Shown here: positions 22,888 to 31,030 of the stretch, one piece after another | Numbering within the stretch: the first letter of the stretch is position 1 | How the letters are laid out: each line of letters opens with the position of its first letter | Source of the DNA: Thermoplasmatales archaeon | GTDB taxonomy: Archaea > Thermoplasmatota > Thermoplasmata > Methanomassiliicoccales > Methanomethylophilaceae | NCBI GenBank assembly: GCA_012515075.1 | Contig: JAAYZC010000010.1 | Span: forward strand, 1 to 35,843 | Reading direction: 5' to 3' | DNA length: 35,843 nucleotides | Position numbers and translations under genes: made by a program | The notes under the pieces: generated by a model | What the model was told of the DNA's origin: nothing | The model's input: only the letters and a program-made list of their open reading frames with translations | Database searches by the model: none

Positions 22888-24125
22888 TTTATTCCCCACT
22901 TGTCCAGAGCCTCCCTGAGCTCCCGGTGATCCTCGGCGTAATCCCGGACGTGTACACCCAGGAAAGCGGCGTCGACGGCTTGGCACATGCCCCTGGCCCC
23001 CGACCTTACTCCTCCGGGGTGACCCGCCACGCCGCCTCCGGCCTGGATCTGCACGTTCATCCCTGATTCTTCTATCATCCTGCCCACCATGCCGGGATAG
23101 ACTCCTCCCGAACACACGGGCATTACCGTAGCATACGGGGATCCGCCGTCCAGACATGCTTCCAGACTGTCGTGGTCCCCTTTGCCTCCAGACATCTTTC
23201 CTACGCCGAGGGTGCCGATGTGAAGGGCGTCGCCCCCGCACATGCGGACGAGCCTTGTTATTGCGAGCATTGATATCCCGTGCAGGGGGTCCCTGGTTAT
23301 CGCCCCGTGCATGGTCCTGTGCACATGGATGGGGACCTTGATGGAAGGATCCTCTGCCAGGGCCTGAACGGCCGCGAAACCGCAGGTTATGACATCCACC
23401 ATTATCTGCTTGGCTCCCCAGGACTGGACCTTTTCCGCGAGCTCCAGGATCCTGTGGCCGCCGGTGCTTATGTTCACCGCGTGCACCATGCGGTGGCCCT
23501 CCTCCTTCAGCCTGTCCAGTGATTCCGCCACGGCCTTGGTGCGGTCTTCTATGGGGCAGAACCTCTGATCGACCAGGGTCTCGTCGTCCTTGCTGTTGGT
23601 CAGACCTCCCGCCCCGGCCTCGTACACGTACTCCGCCGTGTCCTCGGGCGATAGGCCGATCTTCGGTTTCACGATCGTTCCCACTAGGGGCTTCTCTGGA
23701 CGGCCCAGTATCCTCCTGAGGCCTTCGGCCCCGAACCTCGGCCCCGAGAACTGCTCCTGTATGCAGCTCGGGAAGCGCACATCCTCGAGCCTCAGCTTGC
23801 CTATGGACTCCAGTCCGAACAGGTTCCCGGCTATCACGCTGAGTATCTGGGGCACGCCGCCCACGTCGATGCTGAAATCCTCGGCCGGGTAGGCCACCTC
23901 GACCAGGTCCCCTTCGATCCTGGTCACTCTGGCCCCGTATCTCTCGAACACGTCGTCTCTGAGCGTGGAAATGCCTGTCCAGGTGCCCGTGGACTGTTCG
24001 GCGGCTATGGCCGAAGCCGCATTCTCCATGGGCATGTCCGTGGTCACTCTGTACTCGCACACCACGTATCCTTCGGGATCCGTGCTCTCATCCAGATGCA
24101 GATATGAATAGTCCTTCATCATCAT
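22884..24125 (-). CDS. rbcL: Form III ribulose-1,5-bisphosphate carboxylase/oxygenase, large subunit
   Basis: A 413-residue archaeal RuBisCO. Active-site features are present: VGTIVKPKIGLSP with Lys153, SKDDE at 178-182 with the carbamylated Lys179, HVHRTMHG at 267-274, loop 6 GVGKMSGG with Lys310, VCSGGVYPGMV at 337-347 and QAGGGVAGHPGG at 361-372. In this context it carboxylates RuBP from AMP breakdown to two 3-phosphoglycerates and does not run a Calvin cycle; no phosphoribulokinase is seen. Three tandem ATGs (24125, 24122, 24119) can start it. I used the first, which overlaps the isomerase stop (TGATG). Confidence 0.96.
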   Translation of the reverse strand: MMMKDYSYLHLDESTDPEGYVVCEYRVTTDMPMENAASAIAAEQSTGTWTGISTLRDDVFERYGARVTRIEGDLVEVAYPAEDFSIDVGGVPQILSVIAGNLFGLESIGKLRLEDVRFPSCIQEQFSGPRFGAEGLRRILGRPEKPLVGTIVKPKIGLSPEDTAEYVYEAGAGGLTNSKDDETLVDQRFCPIEDRTKAVAESLDRLKEEGHRMVHAVNISTGGHRILELAEKVQSWGAKQIMVDVITCGFAAVQALAEDPSIKVPIHVHRTMHGAITRDPLHGISMLAITRLVRMCGGDALHIGTLGVGKMSGGKGDHDSLEACLDGGSPYATVMPVCSGGVYPGMVGRMIEESGMNVQIQAGGGVAGHPGGVRSGARGMCQAVDAAFLGVHVRDYAEDHRELREALDKWGIK

Positions 24126-25054
24126 CACTCCGCCCGGAGGGCTCTCTCCCCGAGCATTCTCACCATCGTGCCGTAGACGGAACCCGGGGACATCATCCCC
24201 AGCTCCGTGATTATGGCATCTATGTATTCGGTGGGAGTCGAATCGAAGACCGGATTGAACACCTTGACTCCCTCCGGGATCTCCCCCTCCCTTACCATCT
24301 CCCCGCTGCCTCTCTCCTCGATCGTGACCATGTCGCCGAAGATGGTCATCGGCGAGAACTTGTATGTCTCGCTGCAGACGTAGAACTGCACCCTCGCCTC
24401 CTTGGCCGCCAGGGCCAGCTGCGAGGTGCCGATCTTGTTTATCAGCGCCCCGTGGGACGTTATCGTGTCCGCCCCGACGAAGACCGCGTCCACCCTCTTC
24501 ATCACCGTGCGGACCGCGCTGTCGATTATCAGCGTGGTGTCCACTCCCGCCTGGTGAAGGTCCCTCACGGTCAGCAGGCCCTGCCTCCACGGGCGGGACT
24601 CCGTGGCGAACACCTTGACGTCCTTGCCCTGGGAGTGCGCGGTCTTTATCACGCTCAGCGCCGCGCTGCTGTTGCAATGTGTCATCACGGTGTCGCCGTC
24701 CCGGATCCTCTTCGCTCCTATCCGGCCTATGGTCTCCACCGCTTCCAGGGACTGAGCCGAGAACCTCTCTGCGTTAGCTATCACCAGAGACGCTGCCTCT
24801 CCGGTGTCCCTGCACTCCTCCACACCCCTCACCGTGGCATGAAGCCCGTTCCACAGGGACACGGCCGTGGGCCTGGACTCCAGGAGCGTCCTCTTGGCCG
24901 AATCCAGATCCGAAAGGAACCTCTCCATGTCCGTCCCGCTGTACCTCCTGGCGAAATCGGCCAGGGCCATGGATCCGGCGCGGGCTATCTTTCCAGCCCC
25001 CCTTATGCTCATGTCCCTTATCGCAGCAGCCGTACCCTCGATATCATTCGACAC
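24125..25054 (-). CDS. e2b2: Ribose-1,5-bisphosphate isomerase (eIF2B alpha-like family)
   Basis: A 309-residue protein of the eIF-2B alpha/beta/delta superfamily that converts ribose-1,5-bisphosphate to ribulose-1,5-bisphosphate. It has IRGAGKIARAG at the phosphate-binding start, the catalytic Cys127 in MTHCNSSAAL, ESRPWRQGLLTVRDL, Asp196 in VFVGADTITSHGALINKIGT, and YVCSETYKFSP. The location between RNase III and form III RuBisCO, with a TGATG overlap to rbcL, identifies it as the AMP-pathway isomerase and not a translation factor or methylthioribose-phosphate isomerase. It begins 23 nt after the rnc stop. Confidence 0.93.
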   Translation of the reverse strand: MSNDIEGTAAAIRDMSIRGAGKIARAGSMALADFARRYSGTDMERFLSDLDSAKRTLLESRPTAVSLWNGLHATVRGVEECRDTGEAASLVIANAERFSAQSLEAVETIGRIGAKRIRDGDTVMTHCNSSAALSVIKTAHSQGKDVKVFATESRPWRQGLLTVRDLHQAGVDTTLIIDSAVRTVMKRVDAVFVGADTITSHGALINKIGTSQLALAAKEARVQFYVCSETYKFSPMTIFGDMVTIEERGSGEMVREGEIPEGVKVFNPVFDSTPTEYIDAIITELGMMSPGSVYGTMVRMLGERALRAE

Positions 25055-25077
25055 GTCCGACGGATGAGGATGTGCGG

Positions 25078-25665
25078 TTAAAATAGCATCGACGACCGTC
25101 GCGGCGCTTCCGCCCGGAGAGCCTGGCTTCCTCTGATTCGGCGGCCCTCGGCGGGCAGAGCCGTGGGTTCCAGGAGCACCTCGCGGACTATCCTGCGGGT
25201 CTCGTCCATCCCCTTTAACAGGTAAACGGCGGCTATCAGGGCCTCGAAGACGTCCGCGCGCATGCCCTCCTCGATCCTGTTGGCACCCGTGTGGGGGTCC
25301 CTGTGTCCATGGCCCACGAGAATCATATCGTCGAGACCCAGGCCCGATTCGAGTATGCGCTCGGATATGCTACGGTTTGCGACCACGCTCTGCTTGTAAT
25401 CCGTCATGCTGCCTTCCTCCAGGTCCGTTTCCCTGTACACTCTCTCGCATACCAGGAACTCCAGGACGGAGTCCCCCAGGAACTCCAGCCTCTCATAGGA
25501 CGGGACCGAGCACGACGGATCGACGTCCCTCGCCTCGTTGGAGAAGCTGTCGTGGGTGAAGGCGCAGCGGAGCGTGTCCAGGTCGCTGTGGCTCAGGCTG
25601 CGGTAGCAGAAGGGAGGTCTCGCCATGAACTCCCTTATGGATCTGTCTATGCCATCTGACAGCAC
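25078..25665 (-). CDS. rnc: Ribonuclease III catalytic-domain protein without dsRNA-binding domain
   Basis: A 195-residue protein with a complete RNase III catalytic domain. The signature ERLEFLGDS is at residues 58-66, with E61 and D65 as metal ligands, and ADVFEALIAAVYL supplies D138 and E141. LTHDSFSNE-like text at 35-45 matches the usual HxS motif. After about residue 155 there is only a 40-residue basic tail, so no dsRNA-binding domain is present. RNase III is uncommon in archaea, where rRNA precursors are usually cut by the splicing endonuclease. The start is GTG 25665, with a TATA element 26 bp upstream (25689-25695) implying a leaderless mRNA; ATG 25626 behind GGGAG is an alternative. 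It heads the AMP/RuBisCO gene run. Confidence 0.86.
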   Translation of the reverse strand: MLSDGIDRSIREFMARPPFCYRSLSHSDLDTLRCAFTHDSFSNEARDVDPSCSVPSYERLEFLGDSVLEFLVCERVYRETDLEEGSMTDYKQSVVANRSISERILESGLGLDDMILVGHGHRDPHTGANRIEEGMRADVFEALIAAVYLLKGMDETRRIVREVLLEPTALPAEGRRIRGSQALRAEAPRRSSMLF

Positions 25666-25686
25666 AGGGGGGCATTGCGCTTCCGG

Positions 25687-25697
25687 GGTAATAACCG
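25687..25697 (-). promoter_or_regulatory. TATA-like element of the rnc/AMP-pathway operon
   Basis: The minus strand reads CGGTTATTACC, centred about 26 bp before the GTG start of rnc at 25665. It is the only AT-rich box in the short divergent gap on this strand. Confidence 0.4.
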
Positions 25698-25718
25698 TTG
25701 CTGAATAAGGAAACAGGG

Positions 25719-25726
25719 TTTATTAT
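25719..25726 (+). promoter_or_regulatory. TATA box of the gene at 25749
   Basis: TTTATTAT, centred near 25723, is 26 bp before ATG 25749. The transcription start should fall on the ATG, which argues against the upstream TTG at 25698 and for a leaderless mRNA. Confidence 0.5.
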
Positions 25727-25748
25727 CCTGCAGACACATGGGGTTCGC

Positions 25749-27251
25749 ATGGCCGGAAAGAAGAGGGTAAGGTTCAGAGGCACCAAGCACACCTCCAAAA
25801 GACTCGAATCCGACATCCTGGAACGCTCCAGGAGCCTTGCGGAGAACCCTGGCCTGCTAAGGCCCATGTGCGCGGGCAACTGCAGGAAGTGCGCCTTCGA
25901 CAAGACCTTCAAGACCATAGACGCCATATCGAGGATCAGGAGCGCGGACGCTCTTGTTAAAGAGGCTTCCAAAGGAGGGGACGACATAGCCAAGGCTTAT
26001 GCCGGGACCGTGTCACTCCAGGCCGCGGGAAGCGTTCCCATGCTTGCGACGGCCAAGCTCGGCGGGGAGACGGTCTCGTTCGCGATACGCGGACAGGTAG
26101 GCAACGACAAGCTCATAGGATGCCAGCACTACGACGACCCCAAGATCAGGCTGCTCCTGTACAACCAGTTCGTCAAGAAGAACAAACTTCATCTCTATTC
26201 CTTCGAAGGCGGACTGGTGTGCTCCGATGCCCCCAACATGCCCGAGGACTACCTTTACGAGACGTTCTGGGAGACGCCGTATGAATTCAGGGACGACGGC
26301 CTCGACTGCGGCCACGACTCCCCCGCGGCCCTGGTTATCCGCGTGAAGTCCCTGGATCAGCGCATACGCATATGCTCCGACTGCGCCAGGGAGGTTTCGT
26401 CCCTGCAGTTCATCATATCGCAGATGTGCGCTGTGGACCCGTTGGACGACATAGAGGTCTGGGTGGAGCACAAGTATCACGAGTCCGGAGGGGACGGCAG
26501 GGACATGCTGCCGAAGGACAGCCTTCAGAAATACGCCCGCGGTGAGTTAAACGACCGCTCCGTCCTGTCCCTGGTAACCAGGGACCGTCTGGTGGATCTC
26601 AAGAAGAGCGGGAGGGCCACATACATCGTGGGAAGCTCCAACTACGGGTCCGATCTGAAATCTTTCATGGCCTCGCTGTCCGGAACGGAACATGAGAAAG
26701 CCGCCCTGGAACTGTTCCTCTCCGATAACAACGAATCCCTTGTGCTCAAGAGTCCAAGGGCCTCCGAGGCCCTGTGCATGCTCTGGTCCCAGAGCTGGAA
26801 GGACATAATCTCCAGGTACACCTCCGATGAGAACCTCGCTTCCCTGGGCGACATGTCCAGAACCAATCCCGCCCAGGCCTTGGCGGAGGCCCGTTACAGA
26901 TTCATAATGTCTGATGTGGTCTCGTCCCTCCCGGTGTTCAAGAGGCCGGGGCCGGTAACCAGACTGGCGGACGTGCTTGCGAAGGCCGCGAAGGTGGGCG
27001 GCGCGGAGATGGTCAGGAGAGAGGTTTCCTCCATCAACCCCCGCGACTCCGCGGGCCGCATCATGTCGGCGGCATTCATCAGGGCTACCGATCCGGAAGG
27101 CCATCCGCCCTGGAAGCCCAGCAAGGACGAGGATGAGTACAGCGCCTTCATCATGCCCTTCGTGGAGAAGGTCATAGAAGCGGAGCCCGGGAGATACGCC
27201 GATGCGATGAACACCCTGCTCACCGCAAGCGGATCGGGGGAGTCCGTTTAA
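25749..27251 (+). CDS. Unrecognised 500-residue cytoplasmic protein with cysteine motifs
   Basis: I do not recognise a family. The N-terminus is strongly basic (AGKKRVRFRGTKHTSKRLES), which suggests nucleic-acid contact. A CX3CX2C motif follows in MCAGNCRKCAFDK, then later CGHDS and CSDC about 20 residues apart, which could form a zinc site. The rest appears globular, mixed alpha/beta with long helices toward the C-terminus, and has no transmembrane segment or signal peptide. Codon use resembles the neighbours, so it is not an obvious recent import. The start is ATG 25749, from the TATA spacing. It is divergent from rnc and overlaps the end of the convergent taw2 by 4 bp. Possibly restricted to this order; function unknown. 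Confidence 0.72.
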   Translation: MAGKKRVRFRGTKHTSKRLESDILERSRSLAENPGLLRPMCAGNCRKCAFDKTFKTIDAISRIRSADALVKEASKGGDDIAKAYAGTVSLQAAGSVPMLATAKLGGETVSFAIRGQVGNDKLIGCQHYDDPKIRLLLYNQFVKKNKLHLYSFEGGLVCSDAPNMPEDYLYETFWETPYEFRDDGLDCGHDSPAALVIRVKSLDQRIRICSDCAREVSSLQFIISQMCAVDPLDDIEVWVEHKYHESGGDGRDMLPKDSLQKYARGELNDRSVLSLVTRDRLVDLKKSGRATYIVGSSNYGSDLKSFMASLSGTEHEKAALELFLSDNNESLVLKSPRASEALCMLWSQSWKDIISRYTSDENLASLGDMSRTNPAQALAEARYRFIMSDVVSSLPVFKRPGPVTRLADVLAKAAKVGGAEMVRREVSSINPRDSAGRIMSAAFIRATDPEGHPPWKPSKDEDEYSAFIMPFVEKVIEAEPGRYADAMNTLLTASGSGESV

Positions 27252-28273
27252 CCTATGCGGACTTCCGCGACATAATGTGATATCAGGGGGGCGAAGGACT
27301 TTACCTCCCTGATTTCCAGGATCTCATAGGGCACCGGGCCACATGCCTTGTCGAGGGCTCTCGCGATTCTCTCGCGATGCTCGTGAACGTAGAAGGTGTC
27401 GTGATAGTGCACTATACCCCCCGCCCTGAGAAGGGATATGGCCTTCGGAAGGAAATCGGATGTCCTCTGGACGTACCCCATTATCACACGGTCCGCTAAA
27501 TGCTCCCCGACCAGGTCCCGGTTGTCCCCATGGACGGGGATGACCCTGTCACCTACCCCGTTGAGCTCTATGTTCCTCAGCAGGAAACGGTAAGAATCGG
27601 GGTTCTTCTCGCAGGCTATGACTCTTTCGGCGCCCGAGTATTTCGCGATGGGCAGCGTGAAATAGCCGATGCCCGCGAACATGTCAACCACGGTCTCGCC
27701 CTTGCAGTCCATCTCTCCCATGCGACGCCTCTCGGCCACGTTCCCGGATGCGAACATGACCTCGGCCACGTCCATTGCGTAAAGGATGCCGTTCTCCAGT
27801 CTGACCGATTCGGTCCTGTCCCCGTGTATGACCTCCACGTCGGGCCGGCGGAACTCCCCCGCCACGCCCCCCCGGTCCACGCATACTGTGGAGACACCGA
27901 GCACGTCCGCGTAGACCCTGCCTATGAGGTCCTTGCATGGGTCGCACGCACGGTCCATCCTGATTATCGCTATGTCCCCGACGAACTCCCACTTCCACGG
28001 AAGGAGCTCCTTTATCTCTGGCGGCAGTCCGGACAGCCTGTCGGCTATGATCTCCTGGGGGGTTCTGCGCTCTATCTCGTGGGCGTCCTCCATGACGACC
28101 TCGAATCCCATCTCCTCGGCCCTCCTCTCGTTACCCGGGAGCAGGGGCACTGCACGGAAATCCCCCCTGCGGCTTATCCTGGCCCCTCTGTCCACCATAC
28201 CCAGCGACATCATCTCCGGTATGGCTGTAGCGGCGCGCCCGCAGGGCACCAGGGCTGAAGGGATGCTCCTCAT
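27248..28273 (-). CDS. taw2: tRNA(Phe) wybutosine-pathway aminocarboxypropyltransferase Taw2 (TYW2-like, Trm5 fold)
   Basis: A 341-residue class I SAM-dependent enzyme. The SAM-binding motif is VVDMFAGIGYFTLPIA, followed by VIACEKNPDSYRFL. The active-site segment is DRVIMGYVQRTSDFLPKA. The MGYVxRT form matches TYW2/Taw2, which transfers the aminocarboxypropyl group of SAM to the modified G37 of tRNA-Phe. In Trm5 this position has an N(L)PP-type motif, so Trm5 is less likely. An N-terminal domain of about 150 residues corresponds to the tRNA-binding part. It overlaps the geranylgeranyl reductase gene (ATGA) at its start and is last in the TFS-PCNA gene run. Confidence 0.86.
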   Translation of the reverse strand: MRSIPSALVPCGRAATAIPEMMSLGMVDRGARISRRGDFRAVPLLPGNERRAEEMGFEVVMEDAHEIERRTPQEIIADRLSGLPPEIKELLPWKWEFVGDIAIIRMDRACDPCKDLIGRVYADVLGVSTVCVDRGGVAGEFRRPDVEVIHGDRTESVRLENGILYAMDVAEVMFASGNVAERRRMGEMDCKGETVVDMFAGIGYFTLPIAKYSGAERVIACEKNPDSYRFLLRNIELNGVGDRVIPVHGDNRDLVGEHLADRVIMGYVQRTSDFLPKAISLLRAGGIVHYHDTFYVHEHRERIARALDKACGPVPYEILEIREVKSFAPLISHYVAEVRIG

Positions 28274-29418
28274 AGCAACCCCTTCAATGCAAGCGGCATG
28301 AGCCCAACGAGTGCCGGTACGTCCTTCGCGATCTCCCTCGCAACGGACGAGGGATGGTCCAGATCCAGGTCCCCCAGCGCATGGCGCGCCCGTGGCCTGC
28401 AGAGCACGCGGCCCGCCCTGTCCAGGTCACCGTCGCTCATCTTGCGGTACATCTTCCTCAGTGCGTAACCCCGTCTGAGTTCACGGCCGATCTCCCCCTT
28501 CCAGCCCTTCTCGTACCGGGACAGCGAACGCGGGGAGAAGTTCTCGGACGAGAACGCCCTGTCCGCGGCCTCTTTCAAGAAGGGGGCCGCCTTGAAGGCG
28601 GGATACAGGCCGCCTCCGGACACGGGCTTGACCTGTCCGGCCGCGTCCCCTATCAGCAGCATGCGCTCCCCGTATGTACGGCGCCTGCCTCCGATGGGTA
28701 TCTTCCCGCTGTATCTCCGGATGACCTCCCTGTCTGCCAGCCCTGATATCCTCAGAAGCGATGAAAGATAGGTTTTCGGGGGGCCGGCGGACCATTCTGT
28801 GCAGAGCCCCACACGTGTGAAATCCCCGAAGGGGATCTCCCAGGAGAAGAAACCTGGAGCGACCGCCGATCCCAGTCTGAGGGTCATGGTGTCATCCTCC
28901 TCGCATCTGCTCCTAACGTCCACCTGTATCCCTCGAATGTATTCCGCCGGACCGTTGTCGGTCAGGGAGAGGGCCGTTGCCGAGGAATGCCCGTCCGCAC
29001 CTATCAGCAGACGGGACCTGATGTTCCCCGCGGAGGTCTCTATGCTGACGTGACCGTCTTGTAAGGAATGTCTCCCGTACCTGGTGCCGAAGGCGAACTC
29101 GGCACCCGCTGAGGCGGCCGCATCGGCCATCATGCCGTCGAAGGAACCGCGGTCTATCAGACGGGCAAAATGCGATCGGGACCTGACGGTCACCCTGCCC
29201 CCGCCGGGGAAGAGGACATGGGCGCCCGAGATGGTGCTTAGTATGTCCGGTCTGACGCCCGACATGCGGATGACTTCGTCGGTTATCAGGCCCGTGCATT
29301 GGACGGGACTCCCCGGAACGTCGTGTTCCTCCAGAACCATCACGTCCCGGTCGGGGGATAGCAGGGCGGCTGCCCTGCAACCGGCGGGTCCGGCGCCGAC
29401 CACGACGACATCGCGCAT
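28270..29418 (-). CDS. Geranylgeranyl reductase family FAD-dependent oxidoreductase
   Basis: A 382-residue flavoprotein. The N-terminal dinucleotide-binding motif is VVVVGAGPAGCRAAALLS, then LEEHDVPGSPVQCTGLI with the Cys typical of archaeal geranylgeranyl reductases, LLIGADGHSSATA and LIGDAAGQVKPVSGGGLYPA, the FAD-binding GD motif of the family. Such enzymes saturate the geranylgeranyl chains of archaeal membrane lipids, or related isoprenoids. A related cis-prenyltransferase gene lies at 14736-15515, but in another operon. It lies between transaldolase and taw2. A more exact substrate cannot be read from the sequence. Confidence 0.88.
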   Translation of the reverse strand: MRDVVVVGAGPAGCRAAALLSPDRDVMVLEEHDVPGSPVQCTGLITDEVIRMSGVRPDILSTISGAHVLFPGGGRVTVRSRSHFARLIDRGSFDGMMADAAASAGAEFAFGTRYGRHSLQDGHVSIETSAGNIRSRLLIGADGHSSATALSLTDNGPAEYIRGIQVDVRSRCEEDDTMTLRLGSAVAPGFFSWEIPFGDFTRVGLCTEWSAGPPKTYLSSLLRISGLADREVIRRYSGKIPIGGRRRTYGERMLLIGDAAGQVKPVSGGGLYPAFKAAPFLKEAADRAFSSENFSPRSLSRYEKGWKGEIGRELRRGYALRKMYRKMSDGDLDRAGRVLCRPRARHALGDLDLDHPSSVAREIAKDVPALVGLMPLALKGLL

Positions 29419-29429
29419 GGGGTCCCCGC

Positions 29430-30074
29430 TCAGTTCTTGGACTTGTTGTAGTCTGCCAGGAACTTGGCTATCCCCTCATCGGTCTTGGGGTGGGACACCA
29501 TCTTCACGAGTACGTCGTAGGGTATGGTCGCTATGTCGCATCCAAACTCCGCGGCCTCGAGGACGTGCACGGGGTGCCTTATGCTGGCGGCTATGATCTC
29601 TGTCCCGAAATCGTAGTTGTAGAACACGTTGACGATCTGCGCGAGGGTGTCCGTGCCGGTCTGCCCGATGTCGTCCAGACGTCCCACGAAGGGGGAGACG
29701 TACCTGGCCCCCGCCTTTGCGGCCAGGAGAGCCTGCTGCGGGGAGAAGATCAGGGTCATGTTGACGTCTATCCCCTCGGAGGAAAGCACCTTGGTCGCTT
29801 TCAGGGATTCCAGGCACATGGGCAGCTTCACGTTTATGTTCCCGTGTATGGAGGCGAGCTCCCTGCCCTCCTTCACCATGCCTTCGGCGTCCATGGACAT
29901 GGCCTCGGCGGATATGGGTCCGTCGACGATCTCCGATATGCGCTTAACGCATGTCCTCAGATCGGTGCCCTCCTTAGCTATCAGGCTGGGATTGGTGGTC
30001 ACTCCGTCCAGTATGCCCCAGCTGTTGACTTCCTCTATCCTCTCTATGTTGGCAGTGTCTATGAATATCTTCAT
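29430..30074 (-). CDS. tal: Transaldolase, small TalC/MipB-type
   Basis: A 214-residue class I aldolase of the short transaldolase / fructose-6-phosphate aldolase family. The start [15 protein letters not shown] and [16 protein letters not shown] are typical, NVKLPMC holds the Schiff-base lysine, and [13 protein letters not shown] is the phosphate-binding region. It acts in sugar-phosphate interconversion together with the split transketolase directly upstream. ATG 30074 follows the transketolase stop by 5 nt; the longer frame upstream runs inside that gene. A fructose-6-phosphate aldolase activity cannot be excluded from sequence alone. Confidence 0.92.
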   Translation of the reverse strand: MKIFIDTANIERIEEVNSWGILDGVTTNPSLIAKEGTDLRTCVKRISEIVDGPISAEAMSMDAEGMVKEGRELASIHGNINVKLPMCLESLKATKVLSSEGIDVNMTLIFSPQQALLAAKAGARYVSPFVGRLDDIGQTGTDTLAQIVNVFYNYDFGTEIIAASIRHPVHVLEAAEFGCDIATIPYDVLVKMVSHPKTDEGIAKFLADYNKSKN

Positions 30075-30079
30075 CTTGA

Positions 30080-31030
30080 TCAACCCTTTCTCTTGAGTGC
30101 CATGGATCTCTTGGCCGCATCGATCACATCCGGCACGGCCAGACCGTACTTCACGAAAAGTTTCTCCGGATTGCCGGATTCCCCGAAAGTGTCCTTTGTA
30201 CCTATCTTCACGACCGGCGAGGGCATCTCCTCGCACAGGAGCTCCGACACCGCGGAACCCAGCCCCCCTATGACGCTGTGCTCCTCCGCGGTCACGGCGC
30301 AGCCCGTCCTTCCCAACGACTCCAGCAGGGTCTCCCGGTCAAGAGGTTTTATGGTCGACATGTTGATGACCTCTGCACTGATCCCTTCCGAGGCCAGTGC
30401 GTCGGCGGCCTCGAGGCAGGACATCACCAGCTGCCCTGTCCCTATGAGCGTGACATCGCCGCCTTCCCTCATGACTGTGGCCCTCCCTATCCGGAACTCC
30501 GTGTCCATGGGCATCACGGTGGGGAACTCGCTGCGACCGAGCCTCATGTACACCGGCCCGTCGTATTCGGCTATCGCCTTGGTGGCCGCGAAGGCCTCGT
30601 AGGCATCCGACGGGGATATGACGACCATGTTGGGTATGCTGCGCATCAAGGATATGTCCTCGAGCGCCTGGTGCGAAGCTCCGTCCTCGCCCACGCTTAT
30701 GCCGCAGTGGGTGGACACGATCTTTACGTTCAAACGCGGGTACGCCACGGAGAGCCTTATCTGCTCCCAGCAGCGGCCCGAAGCGAACACGGCGAACGTG
30801 GATGCGAAAACCGTCTTCCCGGATGCCGCCAGACCGGAAGCGACCCCGATCATGTTCTGCTCCGCTATCCCGACCTCCACGAACCTCTCGGGACACACCT
30901 TCTCGAACTCGGAGGTCTTGGTGGAGCTTGCCAGGTCCGCATCCATTACGACCACGTCGCCGCGCGAGCGGGAGAGCTCCGCGAGGGCCTTACCGTAGTA
31001 GTTGCGCTGTGCCAGCTTCTGGACCGTCAC
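30080..31030 (-). CDS. Transketolase, C-terminal subunit
   Basis: A 316-residue protein with the pyrimidine-binding and C-terminal transketolase domains. It shows [35 protein letters not shown] with the catalytic Glu, [20 protein letters not shown] and VITPS-like [12 protein letters not shown]. It pairs with the separate N-terminal subunit, a split that is usual in archaea. Its GTG start overlaps the stop of the N-terminal subunit gene (GTGA), which ensures balanced synthesis. Role: interconversion of pentose and other sugar phosphates, supplying ribose and erythrose phosphates. Confidence 0.93.
   Translation of the reverse strand: MTVQKLAQRNYYGKALAELSRSRGDVVVMDADLASSTKTSEFEKVCPERFVEVGIAEQNMIGVASGLAASGKTVFASTFAVFASGRCWEQIRLSVAYPRLNVKIVSTHCGISVGEDGASHQALEDISLMRSIPNMVVISPSDAYEAFAATKAIAEYDGPVYMRLGRSEFPTVMPMDTEFRIGRATVMREGGDVTLIGTGQLVMSCLEAADALASEGISAEVINMSTIKPLDRETLLESLGRTGCAVTAEEHSVIGGLGSAVSELLCEEMPSPVVKIGTKDTFGESGNPEKLFVKYGLAVPDVIDAAKRSMALKRKG

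Noticed and set aside
22888-24060. N-terminal extension of the AMP phosphorylase frame, which would make an 896-residue protein
   Set aside because: This part lies inside rbcL in another frame and is Arg/Gly/His-rich; ATG 22887 overlapping the rbcL stop gives the normal family length.
22884-24125. RuBisCO as evidence of autotrophic CO2 fixation by the Calvin cycle
   Set aside because: The neighbours are AMP phosphorylase and R15P isomerase, there is no phosphoribulokinase or small subunit, and the protein is of form III length; AMP salvage is the better reading.
24126-24677. N-terminal extension of the RuBisCO frame
   Set aside because: It is out of frame within the ribose-1,5-bisphosphate isomerase gene; the tandem ATGs at 24119-24125 fit the family start.
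25850-25910. Radical SAM cluster motif CX3CX2C in the 500-residue unknown protein
   Set aside because: The motif reads CAGNCRKC without the usual aromatic context, and no GGE, SAM-binding strand or barrel motifs follow.
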